Assembly (NCBI GenBank): GCA_963575745.1
Contig: CAUYUJ010015298.1
Coordinates: forward strand, 89,290 to 153,289
Source of the DNA: Prorocentrum cordatum
Lineage: Eukaryota; Sar; Dinophyceae; Prorocentrales; Prorocentraceae
Reading direction: 5' to 3'
Length of the DNA stretch: 64,000 nt
The position numbers were made by a program, and so were the translations under genes. Below the pieces are notes generated by a model, which was given only the letters and a program-made list of their open reading frames with translations, was not told the origin of the DNA and made no database searches. Numbering within the stretch: position 1 is the first letter of the stretch; each line of letters begins with the position of its first letter. Positions 1 to 9,300 of this stretch are shown in pieces.

Positions 1-16
1 CCCATGGTGTGAGGGT

Positions 17-367
17 GTGCCCCACTTGGCTTGGGCGCGTGCTCGTTCTGAAGCCCTCGCCCTCCGGCGTATTTACCGTGCCAGTAAAACTGCGGCACTC
101 GTTGGGCAAACTTTCACTTGGCCACGTGCAGTATTTGTGGACATCGGAGATCGTTACCCCACTGAACAGCACGTGATGCGACAATCTGAACAAACGCGAC
201 CGTGGACGCTGTCCACCGCCTGTCAAAAGATGGTAGTTCGTGCCTTGAACAAGCCGCCGTCGCACATCTGCCAGATGGTCTGCACCAGCAACCAGAGAGG
301 CTTCATCTGGAACAACAGCATGTTAGACAAAATTATCAATCACGAACACATGGAGTTACCTGGGTGA
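17..367 (+). other. Unrecognised ORF at the window edge
   Basis: A 116-codon reading frame lies near the left edge and could be the 3' part of something starting outside the window. The translation has no low-complexity bias and includes stretches such as FTWPRAVFVDIGDRYPTE, but I recognise no family. An overlapping frame (202-435) is equally open, so the coding frame is uncertain. From about 370 to 420 the DNA becomes a short imperfect tandem repeat based on CGAACCAGGAAA, so any gene ends there. It could be a transposon remnant or chance. Confidence 0.15.
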
Positions 368-863
368 AAAGGCGAACCAGGAAATCCAGACGCGAACCAG
401 GAAACTCGAACCAGGAAATCCGGTCCCGAAAATAGGAAACGTCCCTCGGTTGAGCAGGGACTGTTTCGGGCGAGCGGGGACATTCCCTGGGAGCCTGGGA
501 ATTGTTTCCAGTCGAACGAAGATTTGTTCTTGCTCAGCGACGAACTTTTCTGGCCGAGCGAGGATTGTTTCTTTCGGATTTGGATTCTGGGAGGTGAGTT
601 CCGTTGCTCGTTGCCTTGTGGTTCTCGGCACAGGGTTGACTCCACGATTCCGACCTCCGGGGTCGGGGCGTGCCTTTTACATCGGGTGTCGTCGTGTTGG
701 GGCTTTCCGGGGCCCGCTGTGCAGCAGGCAGCCGTGGGCTCCACTTGCCTCTTGCTGGGGTGTTCCTCGCGGCGCGCGGCTCCTCGGCCACCCTCAGCGG
801 AGGTCCGCTGAAGTAGGGTGGGCGGCCTCTCTGCTCTCCTTCAGCATGGCCACCGTCGTGTCC
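368..863. other. No gene seen; short CGAACCAGGAAA repeats
   Basis: Three imperfect copies of a CGAACCAGGAAA-type unit lie at about 373-420. The rest to 863 is GC-rich, with several overlapping short ORFs on both strands and no convincing protein signal. Confidence 0.4.
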
Positions 864-2047
864 TCATCGTAGGAGCCGCTCTCCGAGAATTGCAGACTGA
901 TGGCCTTCGGCACCTTCCGTAGGTTGAGGTCCTGGAGCTTCTCGGGCGCTTTGGCCTTGAGGCAAACGACTGGCTTGAAGTGCCTGCCGTTGGAGCTTGA
1001 GAAGAGCACAGTTGTGTGCCTGTCGTGGTCCCCATGGGTTGTCCTCGAGAGCTCCGACCCGCGATTCCCTTGTCGGGGCAACCATGTTCCCCGTGGCGAG
1101 GCGCCTCGTGGTGGGCGTGTGGTCGAAAGCATCCCAGTGGAGAGTTGCGGGGTAGAAGCAGCATGCTACGCGGATACAGTTCCGCCACAACATACCAAGC
1201 TGCCGACGGCACTCCTCGAAGCTGAGGCTGTAGGTGCGGCTCTTAAGGCGAAGGGACAGGTTGAACCTGTCCCGCCAGTTGGCGAGCCAATTGTTCAACC
1301 AGTTGGTCGTACGCCAAGCCTTGGGCAACTCGCTCTCCCCGCCAGCAGTCTGCTCGTAGCGCAAGAACAACATCTCCGCCTGGGCTTTCAACAGGCTCGA
1401 CGGCACGCGGCCCCGTAAGTCCACGAACCCTGTGAGGAAGCAGTTGTATAAGGCTTCGCCGATTTCGACAAACTGGTTGGGCGCCCCCCGCCAGGCGCTC
1501 GTTTCCGACTGGACATACCGTCTGTCAAGTTTGCGAAATCGCCGGGGTTGTATTGCATCTGGGCTTTCTGCACGACCTTTTGGAGCCACTCCCTGACCTT
1601 TTTCTTCTCGTCGTACGCGTGCTTCTCAACTTTGGAAAGCTTGTTGTAGGCGGGCCCAGAGAGCTTCTCCTGTTTCCCCCAAGCCCAGTCGACCGACGCA
1701 GAGATCCATTATTTCGCTTGCGGCCCGTTCTTGAAGAGGTGGGCTCTCTCGCCCAGTTTCGCCCGGAAGCGGAGGAGGAAGTCGCTGCGTTGGCGATCGT
1801 TGCCCTTGCGTTTGCGCCACGCGTCCGACTCATTCGCTTTCAAGTTCTGCAGGAGCTCTGGGGAGAGGTGTTCTTCCGCGTGGAGAAGAGACGCCTCCAA
1901 CTCATCCTCGGGGGGATCCTCCACCCCCACGATGTTGGCCACAAGGAATGGCAAGCACCACCACGCGAGGCGGACATGCGTCTGCCTGCGCAGGGTAGGC
2001 GTTGTTCCCCCTGAGGGTTCCTCGCGCAACGCTGCGCGGACCGGCAT
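864..2047 (-). pseudogene. Decayed DDE-transposase-like gene
   Basis: Read on the minus strand, three frames that follow one another give one broken protein. It starts near 2047 with a charged helical stretch (KANESDAWRKRKGNDRQRSD). It passes through NKLSKVEKHAYDEKKK-like and NPGDFANLTDG segments and ends in the frame 1589-864. That last frame holds RGRVPSSLLKAQAEMLFLRY, then WLNNWLANWRDRFNLSLRLK, then LHWDAFDHTP. This order (basic linker, helical DNA-binding region with W-x2-R-x3-SLR, then an aspartate in FD) is how I remember predicted DDE/CENP-B/pogo-like transposases of dinoflagellates, where the aspartate would be the first catalytic residue. The later catalytic residues were not found and the C-terminal half is missing or unreadable. 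There are at least two frameshifts, so it is non-functional. The family call rests on memory of sequence style, not on a search. Confidence 0.4.
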
Positions 2048-2369
2048 TGCTCCAAATGGCTGCGGGTCGCGGCAACGGCAGCAGCGTAATGAATGTTATG
2101 ACCAATAGTTCCACCGTACCTGCCATCATTCATCGACAGTACGGTCTCACCATCAGCATCGTAATCAATGGTATCATTGATGGCTTCGTCATTATAGTGA
2201 AACGAATCCTGGTTAAACCATGATTCGCGCCATCGCCACTGCGTCTCATTATTATGTTTGCTGTTTTAACACAGTGCAGTTCGCGAGTTGATGGCAACAA
2301 TCATACTCATTGTTTTCACTTGCATAGTGTGTGCAGGCATGTTCGGTAAATCCCAGTCGCATTGTCATT
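2048..2369. other. Non-coding stretch, nothing recognised
   Basis: AT-richer DNA with no convincing ORF. It leads into the TCG array that follows. Confidence 0.4.
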
Positions 2370-2975
2370 ATTGGTGTCATCGCCGCCACCATCGTCATCG
2401 TCACCGTCGTCGGCATTACCATGTTCAGGATTACCGTCGCTATCGCCTCGTAGTCGTCGTAGTCGTCGTCGGTGTCATCGTCGTCGCCACCGTCTGCGTT
2501 GTCGGTGCCGTCGTCGACCAAGTCGTCATGATTGGTGTCGTCCCCTTCGGCGTATTCGTCGTCATCGGTGTCGCCGTCGTCGTCGTCATCGATGTCGTCG
2601 GTGTCGTCGTCATCGATGTCGTCGTCGGTGTCGTCGTCGCCGTCGTCGTCGTAGTAGTCGTCGTCCTGGTGTCGACGTCGTAACTGTCGTCGGCGTCGCC
2701 ATCGTTATCGACGGTGTCGTCGGTATCATCGCCGTCGTCGCTGTTTTCGTCGTCTGCGTCTTCGTGGTCGTCGTAGACGTCGTCGTCCTCGCCGTCCTTG
2801 TCAGCGCCGTCGGCGTCGTCGGTGTTGTCGGCGTCGTCGTCGTCGGTGTTATCGTCGTCGTCCGTGTCGTCGGCGTCGTTTTCGTCGGCATCGTCTTCGC
2901 GGTCGTCATCGGCGTTGTAGTCGTAGCCGTTGTCGGCGTCGTCGTCACCGGCGTCGTCGTCGCCGTTTTCTCGGG
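2370..2975. repeat. Degenerate (TCG)n / (GTC)n array
   Basis: About 600 bp are dominated by TCG/GTC trinucleotides with frequent point changes. All frames on both strands stay open through it, giving artefactual poly-Val, poly-Arg/Ser or poly-Asp/Thr translations. These should not be called genes. Confidence 0.85.
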
Positions 2976-3140
2976 GGGGTCCCAAAATGCATGCCCAAAC
3001 GCTCCTCTTTGGGGGGGGATCCAGATCGACACGTCAAACGATGCTTCTGGGGGGGTCTGGATTTTGGCGCGGTTGCACCGGCCTTGGGGGGGTCCCAGAC
3101 CGGCCGTCAAACACGTTCTTTGACCCCCCCACACTATTAT
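2976..3140. repeat. G-run-rich short direct repeats
   Basis: Four runs of seven or more G sit in partly repeated contexts (GGGGGGGTCCCA and GACACGTCAAACG-like units at about 2976-3125), ending in a run of seven C. The G runs could form quadruplexes on the + strand. Origin unknown. Confidence 0.5.
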
Positions 3141-3189
3141 GAGATTTGGAGTACCTGGCCAGGCGCATGCCCCAGCTGGCGCTGTATGT

Positions 3190-3400
3190 GTGCCTCCTCC
3201 TCCTCGTCCTCCTCCTCCTCCTCCTCCTCCTCCTCCTCGATCATCCGCCTCGTCCTCATATATCCTCCTCCTCCTCCTCCTCCTCCTCCTCCTCCTTCTC
3301 CTCCTCCTCCTCCTCCTCTTCCTTCTCCTCCTCCTCCTCCTCCTTCCTTTCTCCTCCTCCACCTTCTCCTCATGTCTTCTCCTCCGCATCCTCTTCTCCA
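3190..3400 (+). repeat. (TCC)n pyrimidine tract
   Basis: An almost uninterrupted TCC/CTC microsatellite with the pyrimidine strand on +. Confidence 0.9.
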
Positions 3401-3404
3401 TGCT

Positions 3405-4170
3405 CAGCTTCATGGAGATAGCAACGAGAGGTATCCTGGACTCTACGACCACATCGACCCTCGTGACTACGACCTGGAGCCCGCCGAGGACGGCGATCAA
3501 ACTGTCCACTATGATGGTTGCGATGCTGCGACCACTTTGGATCTTCCCCAACCGTCACCAGCTGGAGAGACGAACGTGCAAACAAATTGCTATAACGACG
3601 GCACTGAGGTGCTGAATGTCACATTGCCGGTGCCTGATAGGGATGGCCGAGCTGCGATGTTTCTTGATTACGACCCCACGTGACGCCGCTCGTGAGGAGC
3701 CTCCCGCCCGCTTCGAGGACAGCTCCTCTACTCCTATCGGGGTGTTCGACGCCCTGATGCAGCATGCCTTGCTCATGGTGCCCCACTCTGACGTTCTCGA
3801 GCGCGGTGTTGGTACAGCGACTGACGTCCCAGCTCTTCCTTCGGTGTCGGTTCTCCCGCCTGCGGCCGTCCACGCGTGGGTCCACCACGTGGAGTCCGCG
3901 GTCTCAGACGTCTTCGCGGCCGTTCGCATCCCGCACGCAGGGCCTGCCGAGCAGGAGCACTGCGACGTGGGCACTTCCGGCACGGATCACAGCAGACACT
4001 CAGTTCTTGTTCTCGGTAGTGATGCAGCGACCTTCCCCGATTCCACCCCGCACGATAGCGTATTTGATGTGGATGCTGACGCTGTCTCCTTCGACGCCCG
4101 CGACATCAACGACGTCGCGGCCCTGAGGGGCCTGCTGGTGCCGTCGCAAGTGAGCACAGACCCGCGCCGC
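3405..4170 (+). other. Coding-like segment between pyrimidine tracts, frameshifted
   Basis: Between two (TCC)n tracts lies about 760 bp of non-repetitive DNA with protein-like translation. The first part (to about 3683) reads in one frame as an acidic sequence, e.g. YPGLYDHIDPRDYDLEPAED. The second part (from about 3670) reads in another as TTPRDAAREEPPARFED and later SVFDVDADAVSFDARDINDV. The join at about 3665-3685 needs a frame change, so either there is an indel or these are separate exons. At 4146 the sequence GCAAGTGAG could be a GC-type 5' splice site of the kind dinoflagellates use; this is speculative. No domain is recognised. Confidence 0.25.
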
Positions 4171-4171
4171 G

Positions 4172-4224
4172 GACGCTCGTCATCCTCCTCCTTCTCCTTC
4201 TCCTCCTCCTCCTCCTCCTCCTCC

Positions 4225-4285
<61 letters not shown>

Positions 4286-4390
4286 GCTCCTCTTCCTCCT
4301 CCTCCCCCTGTCTCCTACTCCTCCTTCTCCTTATCCTTCTCCTCCTCTTCTCCTGCTCATCCTCCTGTTCATCCGCCACCTCCTCATCCA
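4172..4390 (+). repeat. (TCC)n pyrimidine tract
   Basis: TCC/TCT microsatellite on the + strand. It is read as poly-Ser or poly-Leu in the three frames. Confidence 0.9.
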
Positions 4391-4554
4391 ATGTACGTAG
4401 TTCCCCGTTCCCGATGTAACACGATGGGGTTATTTTGAGAGTTCCAGGTCAGGATTTGCATACGTCGGCGGGTAGAGACAAATCTGCACAAAGAGAAGGG
4501 CTGGGGGAGACGTCGGATATGACGCGGGCGCACCCAGCTTGGCCTCCCGCTCCC

Positions 4555-5024
4555 ACTCCTCATCGTCCCTCCTTTTCCTCTACCCTCTTCCTCCTCCTCT
4601 TCCTCCTCCTCTTCTTTCTCTTCTTCCTCCTCCTTCTACTCCTCCTCCTCCGCCACCTCCTACTCCTCCGCCCCCTCCTCCTCCTCTTCCTGCTCTTCCT
4701 TTTACTTCTCCTCTTCTTCCTCCTCCTCGTCTCTCATTATCCTCCTTCTCCTCCTCCTCCCCTCTCCTCCTGCCTGCTCCTCCTCCTCCTCCTCCTCCTT
4801 CTCCTCCTCCTCCTCCTCCTCCTCCTCCTCCCCTCCTCCTACTCATCCGCTTCTACTGCTGTTTTCTCCTCCTCCTCTTCATCCTCCTCCTCCTCCTCCT
4901 CCTCCTCCTCCTCCTCCACCCCCTCCTCCTTCTCCTCCTCCTCCTTCCCCCTCCTCTTCCTGGTTTCTTCACCTGCTTCCCCCTCCTCATCATGCTTTCC
5001 CTTCCTTCTCCTCCTCCTCATCAT
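4555..5024 (+). repeat. (TCC)n tract, left flank of LINE 1
   Basis: An imperfect TCC tract with distinctive interruptions (TCTCTCATTATCC, TTCTACTGCTG, TGGTTTCTTCACCTGC). The same interruptions occur in the same order at 27830-28060, so the two tracts are paralogues. The LINE is inserted at the right end of this one. Confidence 0.85.
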
Positions 5025-5045
5025 CATCATTTTCCCCCACCTCCT
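5025..5045 (+). repeat. Target-site duplication, left copy (21 bp)
   Basis: A 21-bp sequence beginning CATCATTTTCCCCC is repeated without mismatch at 9999-10019. The preceding base differs (T at 5024, A at 9998) and so does the following sequence, so the match length is exactly 21. The last base (T) also serves as the first, variable base of the spliced leader. Confidence 0.9.
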
Positions 5046-5066
5046 CCGTAGCCATTTTGGCTCAAG
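5045..5066 (+). promoter_or_regulatory. Complete dinoflagellate spliced-leader sequence (dinoSL)
   Basis: The 22 nt starting TCCGTAG and ending GGCTCAAG match the conserved dinoflagellate leader in every position, with T in the degenerate first place. In dinoflagellates this leader is added to mRNA 5' ends by trans-splicing, so its presence in genomic DNA at the first base after a target-site duplication marks the 5' end of a reverse-transcribed mature mRNA. The AG at 5050-5051 can serve as the acceptor for the next round of trans-splicing, with the (TCC)n tract upstream as its polypyrimidine tract. Confidence 0.95.
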
Positions 5067-5111
5067 CCATTTTGGCTCAAGCCATTTTGGCTCAAGCCAT
5101 TTTGGCTCAAG
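5067..5111 (+). repeat. Three tandem relict spliced leaders (3 x 15 nt)
   Basis: Three perfect head-to-tail copies of CCATTTTGGCTCAAG lie at 5067-5081, 5082-5096 and 5097-5111. Each is the leader minus its first seven bases, exactly what remains if a new leader is spliced to the AG inside an older one. They therefore record three earlier rounds of trans-splicing and reinsertion. There is no ATG in the array, so it is untranslated. Confidence 0.95.
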
Positions 5112-5268
5112 GTGGTTCAGAGACCAAGCAGCCGAGCCCGTCTCCGACCCGGCCCGCGTTTCAGGGGTCTGATTCGGGCTCCTTATCTACCAGTGAGCTC
5201 CTGCTGGAGCCAGCGCTACAGAACATATCGCCATTACACCTTTCGATTCCCGACTCTCGATTGGAACC

Positions 5269-6210
5269 ATGGGCTCGCCTGCCGCGAGCGGTGATGCTCT
5301 AGCTCAGATCATGGCCCGTTTCAATGCCGTGGATCAGGGACTCGCAGATTGCAAGAAGCTTGGCGAAAGAGTCCAAGCCAACGAGGCCAAGATGGCCCTA
5401 TTCGAGGAGAGCACCAACAGAAGCTTCGCCGAGCTCCGCTCCAAGCTAGACGCCATGAACTCTGGCATCCCCACGGACAAGGCCGACGTCCTCATCAAGC
5501 TGCAGGAGCAGGTCACCACGCTGAGCTCGCAGGTCTCGACAATTTCGCGGCCTCCATCGCTTACTTCTACAGCTTCGTCTGGATCCCAAGTGCGACGTCC
5601 TCGCGCTGCCGCAGCTGGACCATATGACGAAAGCAACCCGTGCCGCCTCTGGATCAGAGGCTTCCCGCGCAAGCTGATGCAGACGCAGTTTGAGGCGCAC
5701 TACTCGGTCCTCAGGACCAATCTTCCATCTGAGCTGGCATCCAAGGTGACGCCGAAATACCAGAATTTCAAGTACTCGTACGCAATCGACTTCGAGAGCA
5801 AGGCCCAAGCCGACAGCTGCTGGGGCCACTTCAAGGGCATCACGATGAGGTGGATCGACCCGCGCACCTCGCTGACCCACGACCTTCGGCTCGGCAAGGA
5901 CCAGCCATTGCCCGTGCGGCACAAGGCCTACGCGCTGGGACTCGCCTACAACATCATCCAGACTGAGATGAGGAGCAAGGAGTTGTGGAACGCAGCCTCC
6001 ATGAAACTCGGCACCAACCCGTTCCAGGGCATCCTCTACTTGATGGAGAACGGCGACCCATTCGAGATGGTCAAACTGAAGGAGGTGATCGGCAACGGCG
6101 ACGGACGCTTCGAGATCGACGTCGACGCTGAGAGCTTCAAGCACTTCCGTCTGGAGGAATCGTTCACGAACGGGCTCTCGGACCGTGTCCAGGCGCTGCT
6201 GGCTGAGTAG
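5269..6210 (+). CDS. LINE 1 ORF1 protein: coiled coil plus RRM-like domain
   Basis: 313 aa. By analogy with L1-type ORF1p it probably trimerises and coats the LINE RNA in a cytoplasmic particle. Residues about 9-95 form a heptad-like helical region rich in A, L, E, K and Q, suggesting a coiled coil. A basic Ser/Ala/Pro linker (96-120) follows. Residues about 124-197 begin CRLWIRGFPRKL and include YSYAIDFESKAQAD, which fits an RRM-like beta-alpha fold with RNP-like strands. The rest (200-313) may match the small C-terminal domain of L1 ORF1p. I chose this ATG because it is the first one after the spliced leader and sits in a strong context (ACCATGG). The frame ends in TAG and stays open beyond it into ORF2. 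No Cys/His knuckle is present, unlike the zinc-finger ORF1 of elements 2 and 3. The RRM assignment is by eye. Confidence 0.8.
   Translation: MGSPAASGDALAQIMARFNAVDQGLADCKKLGERVQANEAKMALFEESTNRSFAELRSKLDAMNSGIPTDKADVLIKLQEQVTTLSSQVSTISRPPSLTSTASSGSQVRRPRAAAAGPYDESNPCRLWIRGFPRKLMQTQFEAHYSVLRTNLPSELASKVTPKYQNFKYSYAIDFESKAQADSCWGHFKGITMRWIDPRTSLTHDLRLGKDQPLPVRHKAYALGLAYNIIQTEMRSKELWNAASMKLGTNPFQGILYLMENGDPFEMVKLKEVIGNGDGRFEIDVDAESFKHFRLEESFTNGLSDRVQALLAE
6208..6210 (+). promoter_or_regulatory. In-frame UAG between ORF1 and ORF2; possible readthrough site
   Basis: ORF1 and ORF2 are in the same frame. After this single TAG (context GCTGAG-TAG-GAAATT) no other stop occurs until 9979, and the first ATG of the downstream frame is 121 nt away at 6331. 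The whole 5269-9981 interval is thus one frame broken by one UAG. This fits translation of ORF2 by readthrough as an ORF1-ORF2 fusion, though reinitiation at 6331 is equally possible. No pseudoknot was evaluated. Confidence 0.45.
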
Positions 6211-6330
6211 GAAATTCCTGAGCAGATATCCTGTGCCACTCTCGCACCGCCCCTCTCGCGTCGCCGTCTGGAGGACGGCTCTTGTTCGCCGAGCTTTGCA
6301 GATCGTGTGCGCGGCGAAGCCTCGCAGGCT

Positions 6331-9300
6331 ATGGGTGCCCACACACAAGATCCGCTGGATGGCAGATCTCCTCCTCCCGCGCCTCCTCCTCCGTCTGGTG
6401 CTGAAGAGAGTGCAGCTTTCATAATTCGCAACAAGTTAAGTATCGTTTCATATAATTCGGCCACTCTGTTTGGTAGCGCGCGCGGCTCACATGCACGGCA
6501 AAGCAAGAAACTAGCAAAGACAACACAGCTTATCAACAAGTATGACATTGTCCTGTGTCAGGAAACTCACGGTTCTGAAGGCGACTTAAGCTCTCTAGAG
6601 CGCGACTTCGCCTCCCACGTCCACTTCGGCTCTTTCTGCTCTATCTCGTCTAGTGGTGGCTGCACTATTTCAATACGTAAGTCTGTGATGAACTGGTTTG
6701 AAGGCCAGCCTGAGATCACCCATATCAGTGGAGGGCGATGCTTCTCCGCGCGGGTGACGGGTGCGAAAGGCACGATGTTGATCATGAACATACACATCGA
6801 ACCCCTCCTCCCTCATCAAGCAAAATATGATCTCATGTCGCGTGCAGCTCGAAGTATACCCAGCAGCAACACGTGCCTCTCTTTCTTGGCTGGAGATTTC
6901 AACTTTGTTGAGGAGGATGATGTGCGCATCCCCCTCGACGGCAGCGAGCCCACGGTAGGGGGCACCACTCTGGCCAGGCACTTCGGCGCCGTCTTCCCGT
7001 CCTTCTGCGAGATTGCGCAGACGGACTGCACCCACAGGACTCAAGTGCGCAACGTGGTCACCTCGGTCGCTCGGCTCGACAGGATCTACACGAATGCCCC
7101 CGCCGGTGAGATATTAGACTGGCACCCCAAATCTGGAACAATTGGTCTCGCACACAACATCGATGAGGTGTCCGATCACATTCCTGTGTTTCTGCTGCTG
7201 TCTCCTGGGTCCTCGAAGAGCCAGAGCATCCCTAGGTGGGTCTCTGAGCATCCCGAGTTCGGTCAGGTGATTGAATCCCTCATCGAAGAAGTAGGCCTCG
7301 ACGGCTCCCCCTTCCAGCAGCTGCGCCCGCTGAAGGACATCTTTTTCGCCGCTAGGGAGGAGCTGACACATCGGATGTTCAAGGGCGGGGTCCTGACCGA
7401 CAAGCAAAAGATCGCTGTGTGTTTAAAAGCCATGCGGGCCCTTCGGGCTCACTCTCCTGGTTCGTCCTGGAGCCAATCCTCTTCCTGGGTCAAAAAGTGT
7501 ATGAAAGCTTATCCCGAGTTGGCTAGGTTTATTGATTCTGACAGCTGCAGTTATTACGACTATAACGCGTTCCATGGTCATTTGAATGAGCTCAGCAGCG
7601 CGGTCATCCTGGAGGATCTCGCGAAGCTGCCTAGCGCTGAGCACGGTTTACAGGAAGTTGAGCAGCAGCGAACTCGACTTCACCAGCGTCTGAAATCTTG
7701 GTCGCCGAAGCGGCGGCGTCTCAACTTGAGCGGCATATCTGCGCTTGACGGCTCCCCTCTTGGCTCTCTAGAAGAAAGTGCTCAAGCGCTGGCGACACAT
7801 TGGGGCGAGGTTCATTCTCAGGGACCCGGGCTTCACCCGAAATTTCAGGAAATCCTGTGCGAGCTTTCTGAAGACATTCCTCGGGCTGCTCCTGGTATTG
7901 AGTGGGAAATCGATTTCGGGACCTTCCAAGGGATCGTCGTTAGTCGCCGCGAATCAGCTTGTGGTCCTGACGGAATTCCATATTCGTGTTGGAGACACGC
8001 AGGAGAGCGCGCTCACCAAGTGATATTTGAAGCATACCAAGCATTATGTGCAGGAGCCAGCTTGCCTTCGGGGTTTAATCACGGGCAAACGGTGTTTCTT
8101 CCCAAAGATGTTCTTCCAAACGATCATGAGTCTATAGTCCGTCCATCTAGCCAAGTTCGGCCGATCACACTTAGCAACACCGACAACAAGCTCTTGGCTA
8201 GTGCGATCTGTGTTCCCATGGGACAGCAGGCAGTATTTTCAACCGACCCGATGCAAAAAGGCTTCGTCAAAGGCAGATACCTGATCGACAATATCCTCGA
8301 TATTGAAGGCAAGTTTCTAGAATACGCATGTTATAACGACTGCCCTTTCGCCGGCCTGTTCCTGCTGGACCTGAAAGCGGCGTTTCCGTCGCTGTCCCAC
8401 AGGTGGATTCTGCACGTGCTGCAACGCATGGGCATCCCCGATTTTATCCTTCACGCGGTTGGCCAGCTGTATTCCGACCTCTACTCCTTCATCATTTTTG
8501 CTGGAAAAAGGTTCCCTGGGTACCGTATCACCCGCGGCATAAAACAGGGGCGCCCTCTTTCGGGCGCCCTCTTCGCCCTGGCCTTCGACCCCGTGTTACG
8601 GAAGCTGGAAAGGATTTTAACACGTTTACCGACTCCTACCTCCCCGTTCGCTTTCGCTGACGACGTTGGCGCTGCGATGGCTGACTTGAGGCAGTCCTTG
8701 CCTGCGATGATGAAGCACTTTCTCAGGAGCTCGATCGTGACAGGTCTGCTCCCGAATTTGAAGAAGTGCGCGATTGTCCTTGCCGTGGAGTTCGACAGAA
8801 CCGAGCTAAATAAAGAGTTCAAAAAGTGGGGGATCAACATAAAGTCCTTCCAGGTCGGCACCCACGGGAAATATCTTGGGGTAATGATCGGCCCGACTGG
8901 GCCTGCGGCTTCGTGGCATCTTGTTCTGGTCAAATTTCTTTCCAGGATCGGGCATATTAAGACGCTGAAGCTCGGTTTAGTTCAGAACATCTACGCCTAC
9001 AACTCGCTTGCTTTCTCGATCTTGACGTACCTGGTGCAGGTACTACCGGTTAGGCCCGAGGTGATCCGAGCCGAAACGAACGCTCTTCAAAGGCTGACCA
9101 TGGGTCCGAGGCACGCCATCCCGACCCTGGCCCTCAAGAACTCCCTGGACTTTGGGTTCCCTGTCGAGCCCCGCAACCTCCAGGCCACGAACAAGGCCGC
9201 GATGTTTCGGATCGCCCTCCAGAGTTCAGCCTTCGCGAGAGTGAAGGAGCGTCTGCATTTTCTTGAGCACGAAGATGTCGAACGGCTGGCTGTTGTTCGG

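Noticed and set aside
2362-3123. A 253-codon Val/Arg/Ser ORF and its 313-codon antisense partner
   Set aside because: Both are products of the degenerate TCG array; there is no domain and several frames are open.
5057-5302. An ORF reading AQAIL repeats through the spliced-leader array
   Set aside because: It has no ATG start and lies in the leader array upstream of the first ATG (5269). The repeat is explained by the 15-nt relict leaders.
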